From: Candidatus Thorarchaeota archaeon
Lineage (GTDB): Archaea; Asgardarchaeota; Thorarchaeia; Thorarchaeales; Thorarchaeaceae
Length of the DNA: 10,029 nucleotides
NCBI GenBank assembly: GCA_016840825.1
Contig: JAEORN010000294.1
Coordinates: 1-10,029 of the forward strand
Direction: 5' to 3'
Both the position numbers and the translations under genes were made by a program. The notes under the pieces are model-generated. The model was not told the origin of the DNA and made no database searches. It worked only from the letters and a program-made list of their open reading frames with translations. Of the stretch, positions 1-6,637 are shown in pieces; position 1 is the first letter of the stretch, and each line of letters opens with the position of its first letter.

Positions 1-912
1 GAAGGGTCCGTGAAGACTCTCACATATGGGAATGTTTCCTCTATCAATAGCAATCCTATCGAGAAGAAGCCATTCTTCCATTTCGCACCAGGTACTATAG
101 CTTTCACCATTGGTAGTTGGGGGTGTAATGCTTCATGCGGATTCTGTCAGAATTACCACATATCAAAGCAAAGACCTACACCAAAAGTGACGAGGTATAT
201 GAGCCCTGAGGAGTTTGTGAGCTCTGCCATTGCGAAGGGAGCTCACGGGACTTCTATATCATTCAGCGAAGCAGCTACCCTCATGCTTGAATGGAATCTC
301 GAAGTGTTCAGACTGGCAAAGGAAAGAGGATTATACAACACGATTGTCACGAACGGATATATGACTCCTGATGCGATCGACCTCATGTCCCAAGCAGGAC
401 TTGATGCTGCGAATGTAGATGTCAAAGGCTGCGAACCAGAAGTAAGAAAGGTGTGTGGAATCAGTCTAAAACCAGTACTTGATAATATCCTTCATATGAA
501 ACGACTCGGTGTCCATGTAGAACTCACAACTCTTGTTGTGCCTGGATTAAGTGATAGTATGGATTGCCTTGAAGAGCTTGCATCATGGATCCTAGAGAAT
601 ATGGGAACGAAGACGCCTTGGCATCTCAATCGATATCATCCTGCTTATGAGTTCACAAAACCTCCCACATCGCTGGAACTACTGATCGAAGCCAGAGATA
701 TGGCTAAGGACAAGGGACTTGAGTTCGTATATATCGGGAATGTTGGTAGAAGAGGATTGGAGGATACTGAGTGTCCAAGATGCGATAAGCTATGCGTCGA
801 GCGTTTTGCACTGGCCTCTCAGATTCATGCTGTGGACAATGAGGGGAGATGTGAGAATTGCGGATACGATTTAGCTATTCGCTTCCACCCTTCTCACAGA
901 GGAGAATCCTAG
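1..912 (+). CDS. amrS: AmrS-like radical SAM enzyme (AmmeMemoRadiSam family), 5' end outside window
   Basis: Predicted radical SAM enzyme of the group found with AMMECR1 and MEMO proteins; its reaction is not known to me. Numbering from the GTG at 10, a CX3CX2C cluster motif (C39, C43, C46) follows a conserved-looking PIEKKPFFHF stretch. A VDVKG segment (about 136-140), a TTLVVPGL strand and a PWHLNRYHP stretch (about 203-211) fit the family's TIM-barrel. The C-terminus has CX2C pairs at C255/C258 and C281/C284, resembling a zinc ribbon. The frame is open to base 1 (E-G-S before the GTG), and family members, as I recall them, carry some 35 more N-terminal residues. I therefore read it as truncated by the window edge; a GTG start at 10 cannot be excluded. 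Where the family usually has a Tyr-Asn-Glu-Pro stretch, this protein reads FSEA (about 85-88). The stop lies in a CTAG shared with the opposing peptidase gene. Confidence 0.9.
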   Translation, partial: EGSVKTLTYGNVSSINSNPIEKKPFFHFAPGTIAFTIGSWGCNASCGFCQNYHISKQRPTPKVTRYMSPEEFVSSAIAKGAHGTSISFSEAATLMLEWNLEVFRLAKERGLYNTIVTNGYMTPDAIDLMSQAGLDAANVDVKGCEPEVRKVCGISLKPVLDNILHMKRLGVHVELTTLVVPGLSDSMDCLEELASWILENMGTKTPWHLNRYHPAYEFTKPPTSLELLIEARDMAKDKGLEFVYIGNVGRRGLEDTECPRCDKLCVERFALASQIHAVDNEGRCENCGYDLAIRFHPSHRGES

Positions 913-2990
913 AAGTCATCCTTGAAGAGGTCTAGCTCTTCACCAAGAAGGTAATGACAGAACCAACGGTAGATATGAAGACCTATCGCGTAATTCTCGC
1001 ATGGATGGATGAAACCATGTCCTTTCCCTGGTAGGATGAAGAGCTCAGTGTGAACTCCCTTGTCCTTCAATGATCTATACATCTCTTGGGCGCTGACTAC
1101 TGTTATCCGCTCGTCCTTCTCACCATGATGCAGCAACATTGGTGTCTTTGCCTTCTCAATCGCAGCCATCGGTGCACTCTTGATATAGCCATCTCGATGC
1201 TCTGGTTTGAAAGGAGTACCATCAAGATGTACGGTATGTCTTGCGTCAGATCCGATATAGTATAAGTACCAACTACTTACTCCTGCGAAGACCGAAACAG
1301 CCTTGCATCTATCAGTATGCATCCCAATGTACGCACTAAGATACCCGCCCTGGCTACCACCCATGCTGCCAATTCTATCAGGGTCAACGAATCCTTGCTC
1401 AATAAGATAGTCGATACCTGACTCCAAATCCCACAGGTCGTGTGTTCCCAGATTGCCATGATTCAAATTCATAAACTCACGACCTCGTCCAACACTTCCT
1501 CTATAGTTTGGTTCCAAGACTAGAATCCCCCTAGCTACGAGTGAATGAACAGGATTTGCGAACTCTGAATCTACAAGGGAGAGAAATGAGCTATTCCTAG
1601 GACCTCCATGAGGATATAGAATCAATGGATACTTCTTTGATGGATCGAAATCAGATGGTTTTCTAAGAACACCCTCGATCTCTACACCATCTTTACTCTT
1701 CCAGCGGATCGATTCCACGGTTCCAAGATCCCATTGACTATGGTCCTCTGTACAGGTGGTAATACGTTGGATTCTTACACCGTCAGCAACAAGAGAGCCA
1801 AAGTAGACTTCCTGCATGGCTGTTGGCGATACACCTACGAAGGCAATGTCGCCATTATCATTGATACTAAATTCCTGCTTGGGCGAAATATCTCTCAAGT
1901 CGTAGGTTTCGAAATCACCGGATTCATAGAGTTGTGTAATGACTATTTTGCTCTCATTCCAATGGGAAATGAAGATTCCTTGTTTGGTCCAGTGAATATC
2001 TTGAGGACGTCGATCTAGCTTCTCGGAGATCAATTTCAAATTAGCCAGAGGTTGTGCATCATCTTTGGGCAGATTAGCATCAGTAGCAGAAATTAGCCAG
2101 AGGTCATCTCGAGGTTGCACAGAAGCTCCAGGTACTGGTCCACCAATAAGAAGGGTATCCCCATCAGGAGAAACAGCTTTCACAGTAAAGCCAGTAGGTA
2201 GTGCTAATTCGTGGAAGGATAAAGTAGAGAGAGCCTCTTCTAGAGTGGTTTCTTTAGCCATCTTGAAGATAGATTCAGGTTCGACATCAACCTTGAAGCA
2301 GATGGTCTGGTACTCATAATAAAGATCCACACCAGTCTGACAGTTCAGATATATTGTGTTCTTTGATGGAGATATCACAAATGATGTGATTTGGTACTTT
2401 GAATCAAAACCCTGAGTTATCTCGAATTTACAAGGGGGAGCTGTGAAATTCTCTTTTTCAAAGAATCTTCTTTCAAGATCTTCCTTCTCGATGAAACGTT
2501 TTCTGCCTATGTAGAAAAGGCCTGTATCAGGCACTTCGCTCTCAACATGAACGAAATCACCAATACGTTCGTTCTTGGTATTTTTACCTGTCAGATAGAC
2601 TAGCCCATCAGCATATGGGGAGTATAGATTTACTCGTGAGTGATTGCTTAGGATTCTTAGTCCTTCGCCCATCATCTTCTTGACTATACAAATATCAGAC
2701 CATCTAGGATTACCAGAGGGGGCATGTCTGTTAACTGCGTAAGTATCATTGTCTATCCACATTATTTCTGATCCATCTGCAAAGGCAAGATGTGTTTCCT
2801 TGGTTTCTGTATCATAGATGTACATCTTTCCATTCAGACTGTTGCAACTTAGATCCAGTTCGATTTTTGTATAGGCAATCTTCTTGCCATCGGGAGAAAT
2901 AGATGGTCGAAAATAGTATGGCCGTGTTATCATGTCCTTTACAGTGGGTCTTCGTTTCTCAATGGTCGCATCATCTATCATCTGGGTCAC
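909..2990 (-). CDS. S9-family serine peptidase (prolyl oligopeptidase / acylaminoacyl-peptidase type)
   Basis: A cytoplasmic serine peptidase of 693 residues, usual length for family S9, expected to cleave short or N-acylated peptides. Residues about 20-420 form a beta-propeller-like region with repeated motifs such as SPDGKKIAY (32-40) and SPDGDTLLIGG (274-284). The alpha/beta-hydrolase domain follows from about 425. It has an oxyanion-loop HGGP (461-464), NYRGS (495-499), the nucleophile elbow GGSQGG with Ser546, Asp626 in HGEKDERI and His658 in GKGHGF, so the catalytic triad is complete. There is no signal peptide or membrane segment. The start is GTG at 2990, the first possible start after an in-frame stop; an in-frame ATG at 2981 is an alternative and neither has a strong ribosome binding site. 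A TATA-like box at 3031-3039 suggests its own short-leader transcript. The final TAG is shared with the convergent AmrS gene. Confidence 0.93.
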   Translation of the reverse strand: MTQMIDDATIEKRRPTVKDMITRPYYFRPSISPDGKKIAYTKIELDLSCNSLNGKMYIYDTETKETHLAFADGSEIMWIDNDTYAVNRHAPSGNPRWSDICIVKKMMGEGLRILSNHSRVNLYSPYADGLVYLTGKNTKNERIGDFVHVESEVPDTGLFYIGRKRFIEKEDLERRFFEKENFTAPPCKFEITQGFDSKYQITSFVISPSKNTIYLNCQTGVDLYYEYQTICFKVDVEPESIFKMAKETTLEEALSTLSFHELALPTGFTVKAVSPDGDTLLIGGPVPGASVQPRDDLWLISATDANLPKDDAQPLANLKLISEKLDRRPQDIHWTKQGIFISHWNESKIVITQLYESGDFETYDLRDISPKQEFSINDNGDIAFVGVSPTAMQEVYFGSLVADGVRIQRITTCTEDHSQWDLGTVESIRWKSKDGVEIEGVLRKPSDFDPSKKYPLILYPHGGPRNSSFLSLVDSEFANPVHSLVARGILVLEPNYRGSVGRGREFMNLNHGNLGTHDLWDLESGIDYLIEQGFVDPDRIGSMGGSQGGYLSAYIGMHTDRCKAVSVFAGVSSWYLYYIGSDARHTVHLDGTPFKPEHRDGYIKSAPMAAIEKAKTPMLLHHGEKDERITVVSAQEMYRSLKDKGVHTELFILPGKGHGFIHPCENYAIGLHIYRWFCHYLLGEELDLFKDDF

Positions 2991-3030
2991 AAGCTCGCGT
3001 ATCTTATCATTCAGCGACTTGCCTCAGATG

Positions 3031-3039
3031 CTATTTAAT
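3031..3039 (-). promoter_or_regulatory. TATA-like box for the S9 peptidase gene
   Basis: On the minus strand the sequence reads ATTAAATAG, close to an archaeal box A. It is centred about 45 bases upstream of the GTG start, which predicts transcription from around 3010 and a leader of about 20 bases. The call rests on sequence and spacing only. The rest of 2991-3195, between the peptidase and the upstream surface-protein gene, shows no other clear element. Confidence 0.45.
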
Positions 3040-3195
3040 GCTAAGTCACCACATGAGGTCACAGATTGTTCCAATCAACGCAATTATTCCTTCAGGAACT
3101 TCCTTGTACCATTTCTTGGAATTGTCAGAAAATCTCCAACTCCATCTTGCTTAGAGCTTCCGGAAATGATCTATAGCATGTTCCAAAATCACTTT

Positions 3196-4251
3196 TCAAC
3201 GCCGATTACGTACATACCAGATTGCAATTAAAGGACCCAAAGTGACTATCGAGCCTATTGTAATGAGCATAGGAAAGACACTGACGACCAGCGGCTCCTC
3301 GGTGATATAGATGTCGAATATATGAGGGTATCTATTTCCAGCGTAGTCGTAAACAAACAGAACAGCAATAACTCGTATCTCCATTAGGCCTTCCTGATGT
3401 GTAAGGGCAATGTACGACTGCAAAAGATCCTCAGAGATTGTCAAAGAGATTAGTTCGTTTGTTGGTGCATCGACGACCTGACACAATAACAGATAATCAT
3501 ATCCCGAAGGATCGGTAGAATACATACCGTTAAGCTCGACAACAGAGATTCCGCCAAGGTCTTCGATTTCCAAGTATATGCTGGGATCTTCTCGAGTGAC
3601 ATTGTAACTGTTGATGGTTTCGTTCCACCCTGAGCCAATGATATCGACACGGGGTGTCTTTGAATCGAATCGCAATGTGATATTGAAGACATCTTGACTA
3701 TGGCCCTCCACCATTACTTGCAGCTCTAGCAACATGCCAACTTCCACTTTTGGAAAGCTCGTATACCTTCGTGACGAGTTGAAGTAGAAGTATGTGGAGC
3801 TTCGATATCCTAGATATTGAATGAACTCCTCGTCTAGTGTCAGCAAGTCATGATTAAAGGTCGTTGGATAGGTCCACGTAGTAGTTCCCCCTTCAATAGG
3901 GTCAGTGAGAATCATGCTAATATCATCAATAAGTTCTGGTGTGTCCCAAATCATATCGAAGGAAAGCCATCGATCCTTGGTGAATTCCTGAGTAAGATTG
4001 GGAGAGAAGATTCTCCAAGTGATGTAATGTTCGATACCGCCAATATCTAGGTCACAGAGTCCCATTAGGAACACGGGAGTACTCTGAGGTGGAGCAACGA
4101 AAGGTGGCGCGTCCTGTGATCCGATGCTACCACGCTCAGGTACGTGTGCAGGTTCATCTATACACCCCTCAGAATGAGTGCTCCCCGATATACCACAGGA
4201 TGCCATCAAGAGGAGTGTGAGGACACCTATGGTCAATTTCAATATCTGCAT
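3196..4251 (-). CDS. Extracytoplasmic protein with lipobox-like signal and C-terminal membrane anchor
   Basis: I do not recognise a named family. The 351-residue protein starts with a hydrophobic signal (about 4-17) ending in MASC, so Cys19 could be lipidated. A low-complexity linker rich in Pro, Ser and Gly follows (about 20-60), then a beta-rich ectodomain. Residues about 198-315 look Ig-like: a TPRVDIIGSG strand, a DLGGISVVELNG segment, and a closing strand before ITEEP. Five Asn-X-Ser/Thr sequons (N85, N158, N190, N210, N217) fit an outside location. A single hydrophobic helix (about 321-346) ends in RNRR, a typical stop-transfer signal. The start is ATG at 4251 with GGAG at 4263-4266, spacing 11, and a TATA box farther upstream. 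Topology and surface exposure are well supported; the function, perhaps adhesion or sensing, is unknown. It is the first of two minus-strand genes but 205 bases separate it from the peptidase, so they need not be co-transcribed. Confidence 0.82.
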   Translation of the reverse strand: MQILKLTIGVLTLLLMASCGISGSTHSEGCIDEPAHVPERGSIGSQDAPPFVAPPQSTPVFLMGLCDLDIGGIEHYITWRIFSPNLTQEFTKDRWLSFDMIWDTPELIDDISMILTDPIEGGTTTWTYPTTFNHDLLTLDEEFIQYLGYRSSTYFYFNSSRRYTSFPKVEVGMLLELQVMVEGHSQDVFNITLRFDSKTPRVDIIGSGWNETINSYNVTREDPSIYLEIEDLGGISVVELNGMYSTDPSGYDYLLLCQVVDAPTNELISLTISEDLLQSYIALTHQEGLMEIRVIAVLFVYDYAGNRYPHIFDIYITEEPLVVSVFPMLITIGSIVTLGPLIAIWYVRNRR

Positions 4252-4298
4252 GAATCACGCAACTCCATTCCACAATCGCTCCATATCAAAGTGAATGG

Positions 4299-4306
4299 CT
4301 ATATAA
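4299..4306 (-). promoter_or_regulatory. TATA box for the surface-protein gene
   Basis: Read on the minus strand this is TTATATAG, a good box A match. It lies about 50 bases upstream of the ATG at 4251 and predicts a transcript start near 4277, leaving a leader of about 26 bases that holds the GGAG ribosome binding site. Confidence 0.5.
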
Positions 4307-4338
4307 TATCCGAGAGGAAAGGAAATGTACTAAAATTG

Positions 4339-4350
4339 GAACACGTGTTC
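4339..4350. promoter_or_regulatory. Perfect 12-base palindrome in a divergent promoter region
   Basis: GAACACGTGTTC is a perfect palindrome between two divergently transcribed genes. It sits just upstream of the candidate TATA box of the phosphoesterase gene (about 4361-4370) and some 35 bases behind that of the surface-protein gene. The position suits a dimeric regulator. No regulator is identified and chance is possible. Confidence 0.35.
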
Positions 4351-4360
4351 TTACTTATCA

Positions 4361-4370
4361 TATCTATTTA
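4361..4370 (+). promoter_or_regulatory. TATA-like element for the metallophosphoesterase gene
   Basis: TATCTATTTA lies about 45 bases before the GTG at 4411. It predicts initiation around 4390-4395, giving a leader of about 18 bases that would still include the AGGTGAT ribosome binding site at 4401-4407. Confidence 0.4.
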
Positions 4371-4400
4371 TGAATGAGAATAACATCATGAAAGATTCCT

Positions 4401-4407
4401 AGGTGAT
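4401..4407 (+). promoter_or_regulatory. Strong ribosome binding site fixing a GTG start
   Basis: AGGTGAT is fully complementary to the conserved 3' tail of archaeal 16S rRNA. It sits three bases before the GTG at 4411, which is normal spacing once the register of pairing with the tail is counted. The nearby upstream ATG at 4388 runs into a stop after three codons, so this site decides the start. Confidence 0.7.
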
Positions 4408-4410
4408 GAT

Positions 4411-5073
4411 GTGAGAGTTGCAGCAGTTGCTGATGTCCATAGTCCAAGGTTTCTGAGCGAGTTCAGACACGCTCTAACAAGGTGTGTTACTCCAGACATT
4501 TTCCTTCTTGCTGGGGACATGATTGAAGCAGGACGCTTATACGAGTACCAGAATATCATCAAAATTATCATCAATCACTTTGGAGAAGAGGTGCCGGTCA
4601 TTGCTTGCTTTGGTAATGATGAGAATGTTGAGAATAAGGAAGAGATTAGAGAGGTTGTAAAAGAGAGAATATGCTTCCTTGATGGAGAGATCACGATCAT
4701 CTCAGCGAAAGAGATCAAAATAGGTATACTTGGTGTACCACTACTTGACGCGGCTAATAGTTTACAAGATATGACTCTAGAAAGCATTGTCGAGAAGAGA
4801 ATCAATGAGCTTTCAAAGAGATTAGAAGAGCTCAAGAAACGTTGTCACAGAACCATCCTACTTATGCATTACAGTCCAATCTCAACAGAAACATACCCAG
4901 TTTCATTCACATGGTGGATCTCAAGAGTCTTTGCTAACGTTGTTCCGGACATCATCATCCATGGACACATACACTATGCAACAAATCCTGAAACGCAGAT
5001 AGAAGATACTAGAGTTGTGAATGTTGCATATCCCGCGACTAGAAAGATAACAGAGATTGTCCTTGAAAAGTAG
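4411..5073 (+). CDS. Calcineurin-like metallophosphoesterase
   Basis: A compact 220-residue phosphoesterase of the two-metal calcineurin-like superfamily. The metal-ligand motifs appear in order: D8-x-H10 in VADVHS, G35-D36 in LLAGDM, G68-N69-D70-E71 in place of the common GNHE, H153 in LLMHYSP, and G185-H186-x-H188 near the C-terminus. The size and lack of any extra domain suit the small MJ0936/YfcE-like group acting on phosphodiesters, but the substrate cannot be read from the sequence. There is no signal peptide, so it should be cytoplasmic. It starts with GTG after a strong ribosome binding site. Its TAG stop is immediately followed by the reverse-strand stop of the next gene, so the two converge with no gap. 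Confidence 0.9.
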   Translation: MRVAAVADVHSPRFLSEFRHALTRCVTPDIFLLAGDMIEAGRLYEYQNIIKIIINHFGEEVPVIACFGNDENVENKEEIREVVKERICFLDGEITIISAKEIKIGILGVPLLDAANSLQDMTLESIVEKRINELSKRLEELKKRCHRTILLMHYSPISTETYPVSFTWWISRVFANVVPDIIIHGHIHYATNPETQIEDTRVVNVAYPATRKITEIVLEK

Positions 5074-5346
5074 CTAATACTTGCTAAGAACCCAAGGACT
5101 CCATTTCGTCTTTGATGTGCTTGCCGATAACTCGCCCTCTAATCGCTTTCTAATCTGATATAGCTCGCCAAATCTAGGAAGATTAGCAAATTCCGAAAGC
5201 TCCTTTGCAACCTCGTCAAATACATTGATGGGCACATTTTTGAAGCAGCCGACAACGTAGTTCTGATTTTTCTTACCTAGCAGGAAAGCCCTGAGTATAC
5301 CCTTCAGATAATTACGTTCTGCGACAGCGACCCGAGTGACTTTCAT
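5074..5346 (-). CDS. Uncharacterised 90-residue protein
   Basis: I do not recognise this protein. It is basic at the N-terminus, has a hydrophobic strand or helix pattern (about 16-24 and 30-35), then a helical-looking charged stretch (about 41-72, with NVFDEVAKEL and YQIRKRLEGEL), and ends in a polar tail. There is no signal peptide, membrane helix or metal motif. The start is ATG at 5344-5346 with no ribosome binding site. A TATA-like sequence (CTTATTAG on the minus strand, 5373-5380) lies at the distance expected for a leaderless transcript. It fits exactly between the phosphoesterase stop and the divergent TetR promoter region. That, with an ordinary-looking amino acid composition, favours a real gene. 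It could be a short conserved archaeal protein or lineage-specific. Confidence 0.65.
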   Translation of the reverse strand: MKVTRVAVAERNYLKGILRAFLLGKKNQNYVVGCFKNVPINVFDEVAKELSEFANLPRFGELYQIRKRLEGELSASTSKTKWSPWVLSKY

Positions 5347-5372
5347 AGCAATGACAAATACTCGTATTTTTC

Positions 5373-5380
5373 CTAATAAG
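5373..5380 (-). promoter_or_regulatory. Possible TATA box for the 90-residue gene
   Basis: The minus strand reads CTTATTAG, centred about 30 bases upstream of the ATG at 5346. That is the spacing of a leaderless archaeal promoter and agrees with the absence of a ribosome binding site. The match to box A is only fair. Confidence 0.3.
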
Positions 5381-5441
5381 TGATAATAGTACCTAACTAG
5401 GTCCCTTTTCTACCCCTCGTGAAGGAGCGTTGATAGCTATG

Positions 5442-5450
5442 TTTTTATAC
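5442..5450 (+). promoter_or_regulatory. TATA box of the TetR operon
   Basis: TTTTTATAC matches archaeal box A and predicts transcription from about 5470. That start lies downstream of the TTG at 5452 and upstream of the ATG at 5500, which supports the ATG as the true start. The first operator copy overlaps its 3' half. Confidence 0.5.
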
Positions 5451-5499
5451 TTTGGTCAATTGTATTATACTTGAGTCAAATTATATTGACGTGAGTATA
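5446..5499. promoter_or_regulatory. Probable TetR operator: three copies of TATACTnnnGTCAA
   Basis: Three related 14-base elements fill this stretch. TATACTTTGGTCAA is at 5446-5459 and TATACTTGAGTCAA at 5466-5479, so the two are direct repeats exactly 20 bases apart. The third, at 5486-5499, reads TATACTCACGTCAA on the minus strand. Copies two and three form an inverted repeat matching at 11 of 14 positions around a six-base spacer. The array overlaps the TATA box and ends one base before the second base of the ATG, so a bound repressor should block both initiation and early elongation. Autoregulation by the adjacent TetR protein is inference, but this arrangement is what that family normally shows. 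Confidence 0.72.
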
Positions 5500-6186
5500 A
5501 TGAGTAGGAAGAAAGGTACATCCCCCAAGGAACGCAGAATGGAACAAGAACGCAAGATCAGGCGTGAAAGTATCATTACTGTTGCTGAGAAGACATTCGT
5601 TGAAACCAGCTATGAGGAGTCCATGGTGGACAAGATAGCTCTTGAGGCAGGATATACCAAGGCTACGATTTACAATTATTTTGATTCGAAAGAAGATTTG
5701 TTGGCCGCAGTCATCGCTCGAACCTATCAATATCTCTACGATGCTCTGGATGGTTCGCTAAAAGACACTGGTGCCAAAACTCAGCTCAGGGCGGTTGGTG
5801 ATGGATACCTGGCATTCGCAGAAACATATCCAGGGCAAGCGTCCCTTCTCAATTCTGGTAGATGTGGTTTGATTAGCATGCGTATCCTTGAGAAGATCAA
5901 TAGCAGTAATCCGTTGACAGAAAGCGAGATTGAGTACAAGGAAAAGGAAGGACGGGTTGCCGAGCTCATGATGGGTGTGATTACTCGTACCCTGAAAGAA
6001 TCAGGATTAGAGGGCAAGATAGACCCAATGAGATTGCTGTTGGCACTCAGTGCAATCAATGCTGCAACACTTGAGTTGCTTAGACGAGGAACTGTAGGCG
6101 GACAACCACAAGATGAGATCAAAGAAACACTTGGGGTTCTCTTCAATATTCTTGAACAAGGAGTAAAACACTATGATGAAGAATGA
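5500..6186 (+). CDS. TetR/AcrR-family transcriptional repressor
   Basis: A 228-residue regulator, typical length for the family. An Arg/Lys-rich N-terminal arm (1-22) precedes the three-helix DNA-binding domain. Its signature runs from about 26 to 70: AEKTFVETSYEESMVDKIA, then the turn and recognition helix AGYTKATIYNYF (50-61), then SKEDLL. The remaining helices (about 90-225) form the ligand-binding and dimer domain, whose ligand cannot be predicted. I chose ATG at 5500 over a TTG at 5452. The family domain begins after it, the extra 16 residues would be encoded by the operator repeats, and the predicted transcript starts between the two. The gene overlaps the next one by 14 bases, so it heads an operon with the membrane protein and flavodoxin, which it very probably represses along with itself. 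Confidence 0.92.
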   Translation: MSRKKGTSPKERRMEQERKIRRESIITVAEKTFVETSYEESMVDKIALEAGYTKATIYNYFDSKEDLLAAVIARTYQYLYDALDGSLKDTGAKTQLRAVGDGYLAFAETYPGQASLLNSGRCGLISMRILEKINSSNPLTESEIEYKEKEGRVAELMMGVITRTLKESGLEGKIDPMRLLLALSAINAATLELLRRGTVGGQPQDEIKETLGVLFNILEQGVKHYDEE

Positions 6187-6634
6187 AATGACAATGGAAA
6201 GACAGGATAATGAAGGTATAAGCATTATAAAGAGAATCCTTTCTGCTACATGGAACTCTTTTGCTTGGGGATTCATCTCAGCCCTCTTTATAGGATGCTT
6301 GGCTGCTGGGATATGGACAATCATCCCAACTGCATTACTTCCATGGGGTTCCTCGGAACTCAACTTGATCGGATATGTATCACACTGCTCGTATGCTCCA
6401 GTAAGCACAAGCATCCTTCTTGGTGCCTCGCTCATTGGAGCGATTCTAATAGCCAAGAAGGGCGGGAGGAAACCTGTAGGATATACGGTGTTTGGAATTA
6501 CAGGGACTGCAACGCTTGCTGGTTCAATAGGTGGTCTGGATGTCAGCACCTTCATTGCAATGGGTAGCGCTGTTGGAGTAGCGATCGTTCTTGGGATATT
6601 CATTGGAATCCTTTATCGTCGAGGGGCTGATTGA
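6173..6634 (+). CDS. Four-helix membrane protein in the TetR operon
   Basis: An unrecognised 153-residue integral membrane protein. A charged N-terminal tail (1-22) is followed by four hydrophobic helices at about 29-53, 78-94, 102-121 and 125-147. The last two are rich in Gly, Ala and Thr and pack as tight small-residue helices. The loop between the first and second helices carries a GYVSHCSYAPVST stretch with Cys72, a candidate functional site. The start is ATG at 6173, nine bases after AAGGAG (6158-6163); an immediately following ATG is less well spaced. It overlaps the TetR gene by 14 bases and the flavodoxin begins three bases after its stop, so translation of the three is likely coupled. 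It could be a small transporter or a membrane partner of the flavodoxin; neither can be shown from sequence. Confidence 0.82.
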   Translation: MMKNEMTMERQDNEGISIIKRILSATWNSFAWGFISALFIGCLAAGIWTIIPTALLPWGSSELNLIGYVSHCSYAPVSTSILLGASLIGAILIAKKGGRKPVGYTVFGITGTATLAGSIGGLDVSTFIAMGSAVGVAIVLGIFIGILYRRGAD

Positions 6635-6637
6635 GAG

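Noticed and set aside
1734..2018. A 94-codon plus-strand open frame
   Set aside because: It is antisense to the propeller part of the S9 peptidase, with no promoter or ribosome binding site and no recognisable protein.
2903..3231. Two overlapping plus-strand open frames
   Set aside because: They run antisense across the peptidase start, its promoter and the end of the surface-protein gene. Neither has a ribosome binding site or plausible protein.
5452..5499. A longer TetR start at a TTG codon
   Set aside because: The extra 16 residues would be encoded by the operator repeats and would start upstream of the predicted transcript start; the ATG at 5500 fits the family.
5781..6146. A 121-codon minus-strand open frame
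   Set aside because: It is entirely antisense to the TetR gene and has a low-complexity, Ser/Pro-rich translation typical of shadow frames.
6007..6603. A 198-codon open frame on the minus strand
   Set aside because: It lies antisense to the end of the TetR gene and most of the membrane-protein gene, both well supported, and its peptide shows no coherent domain.
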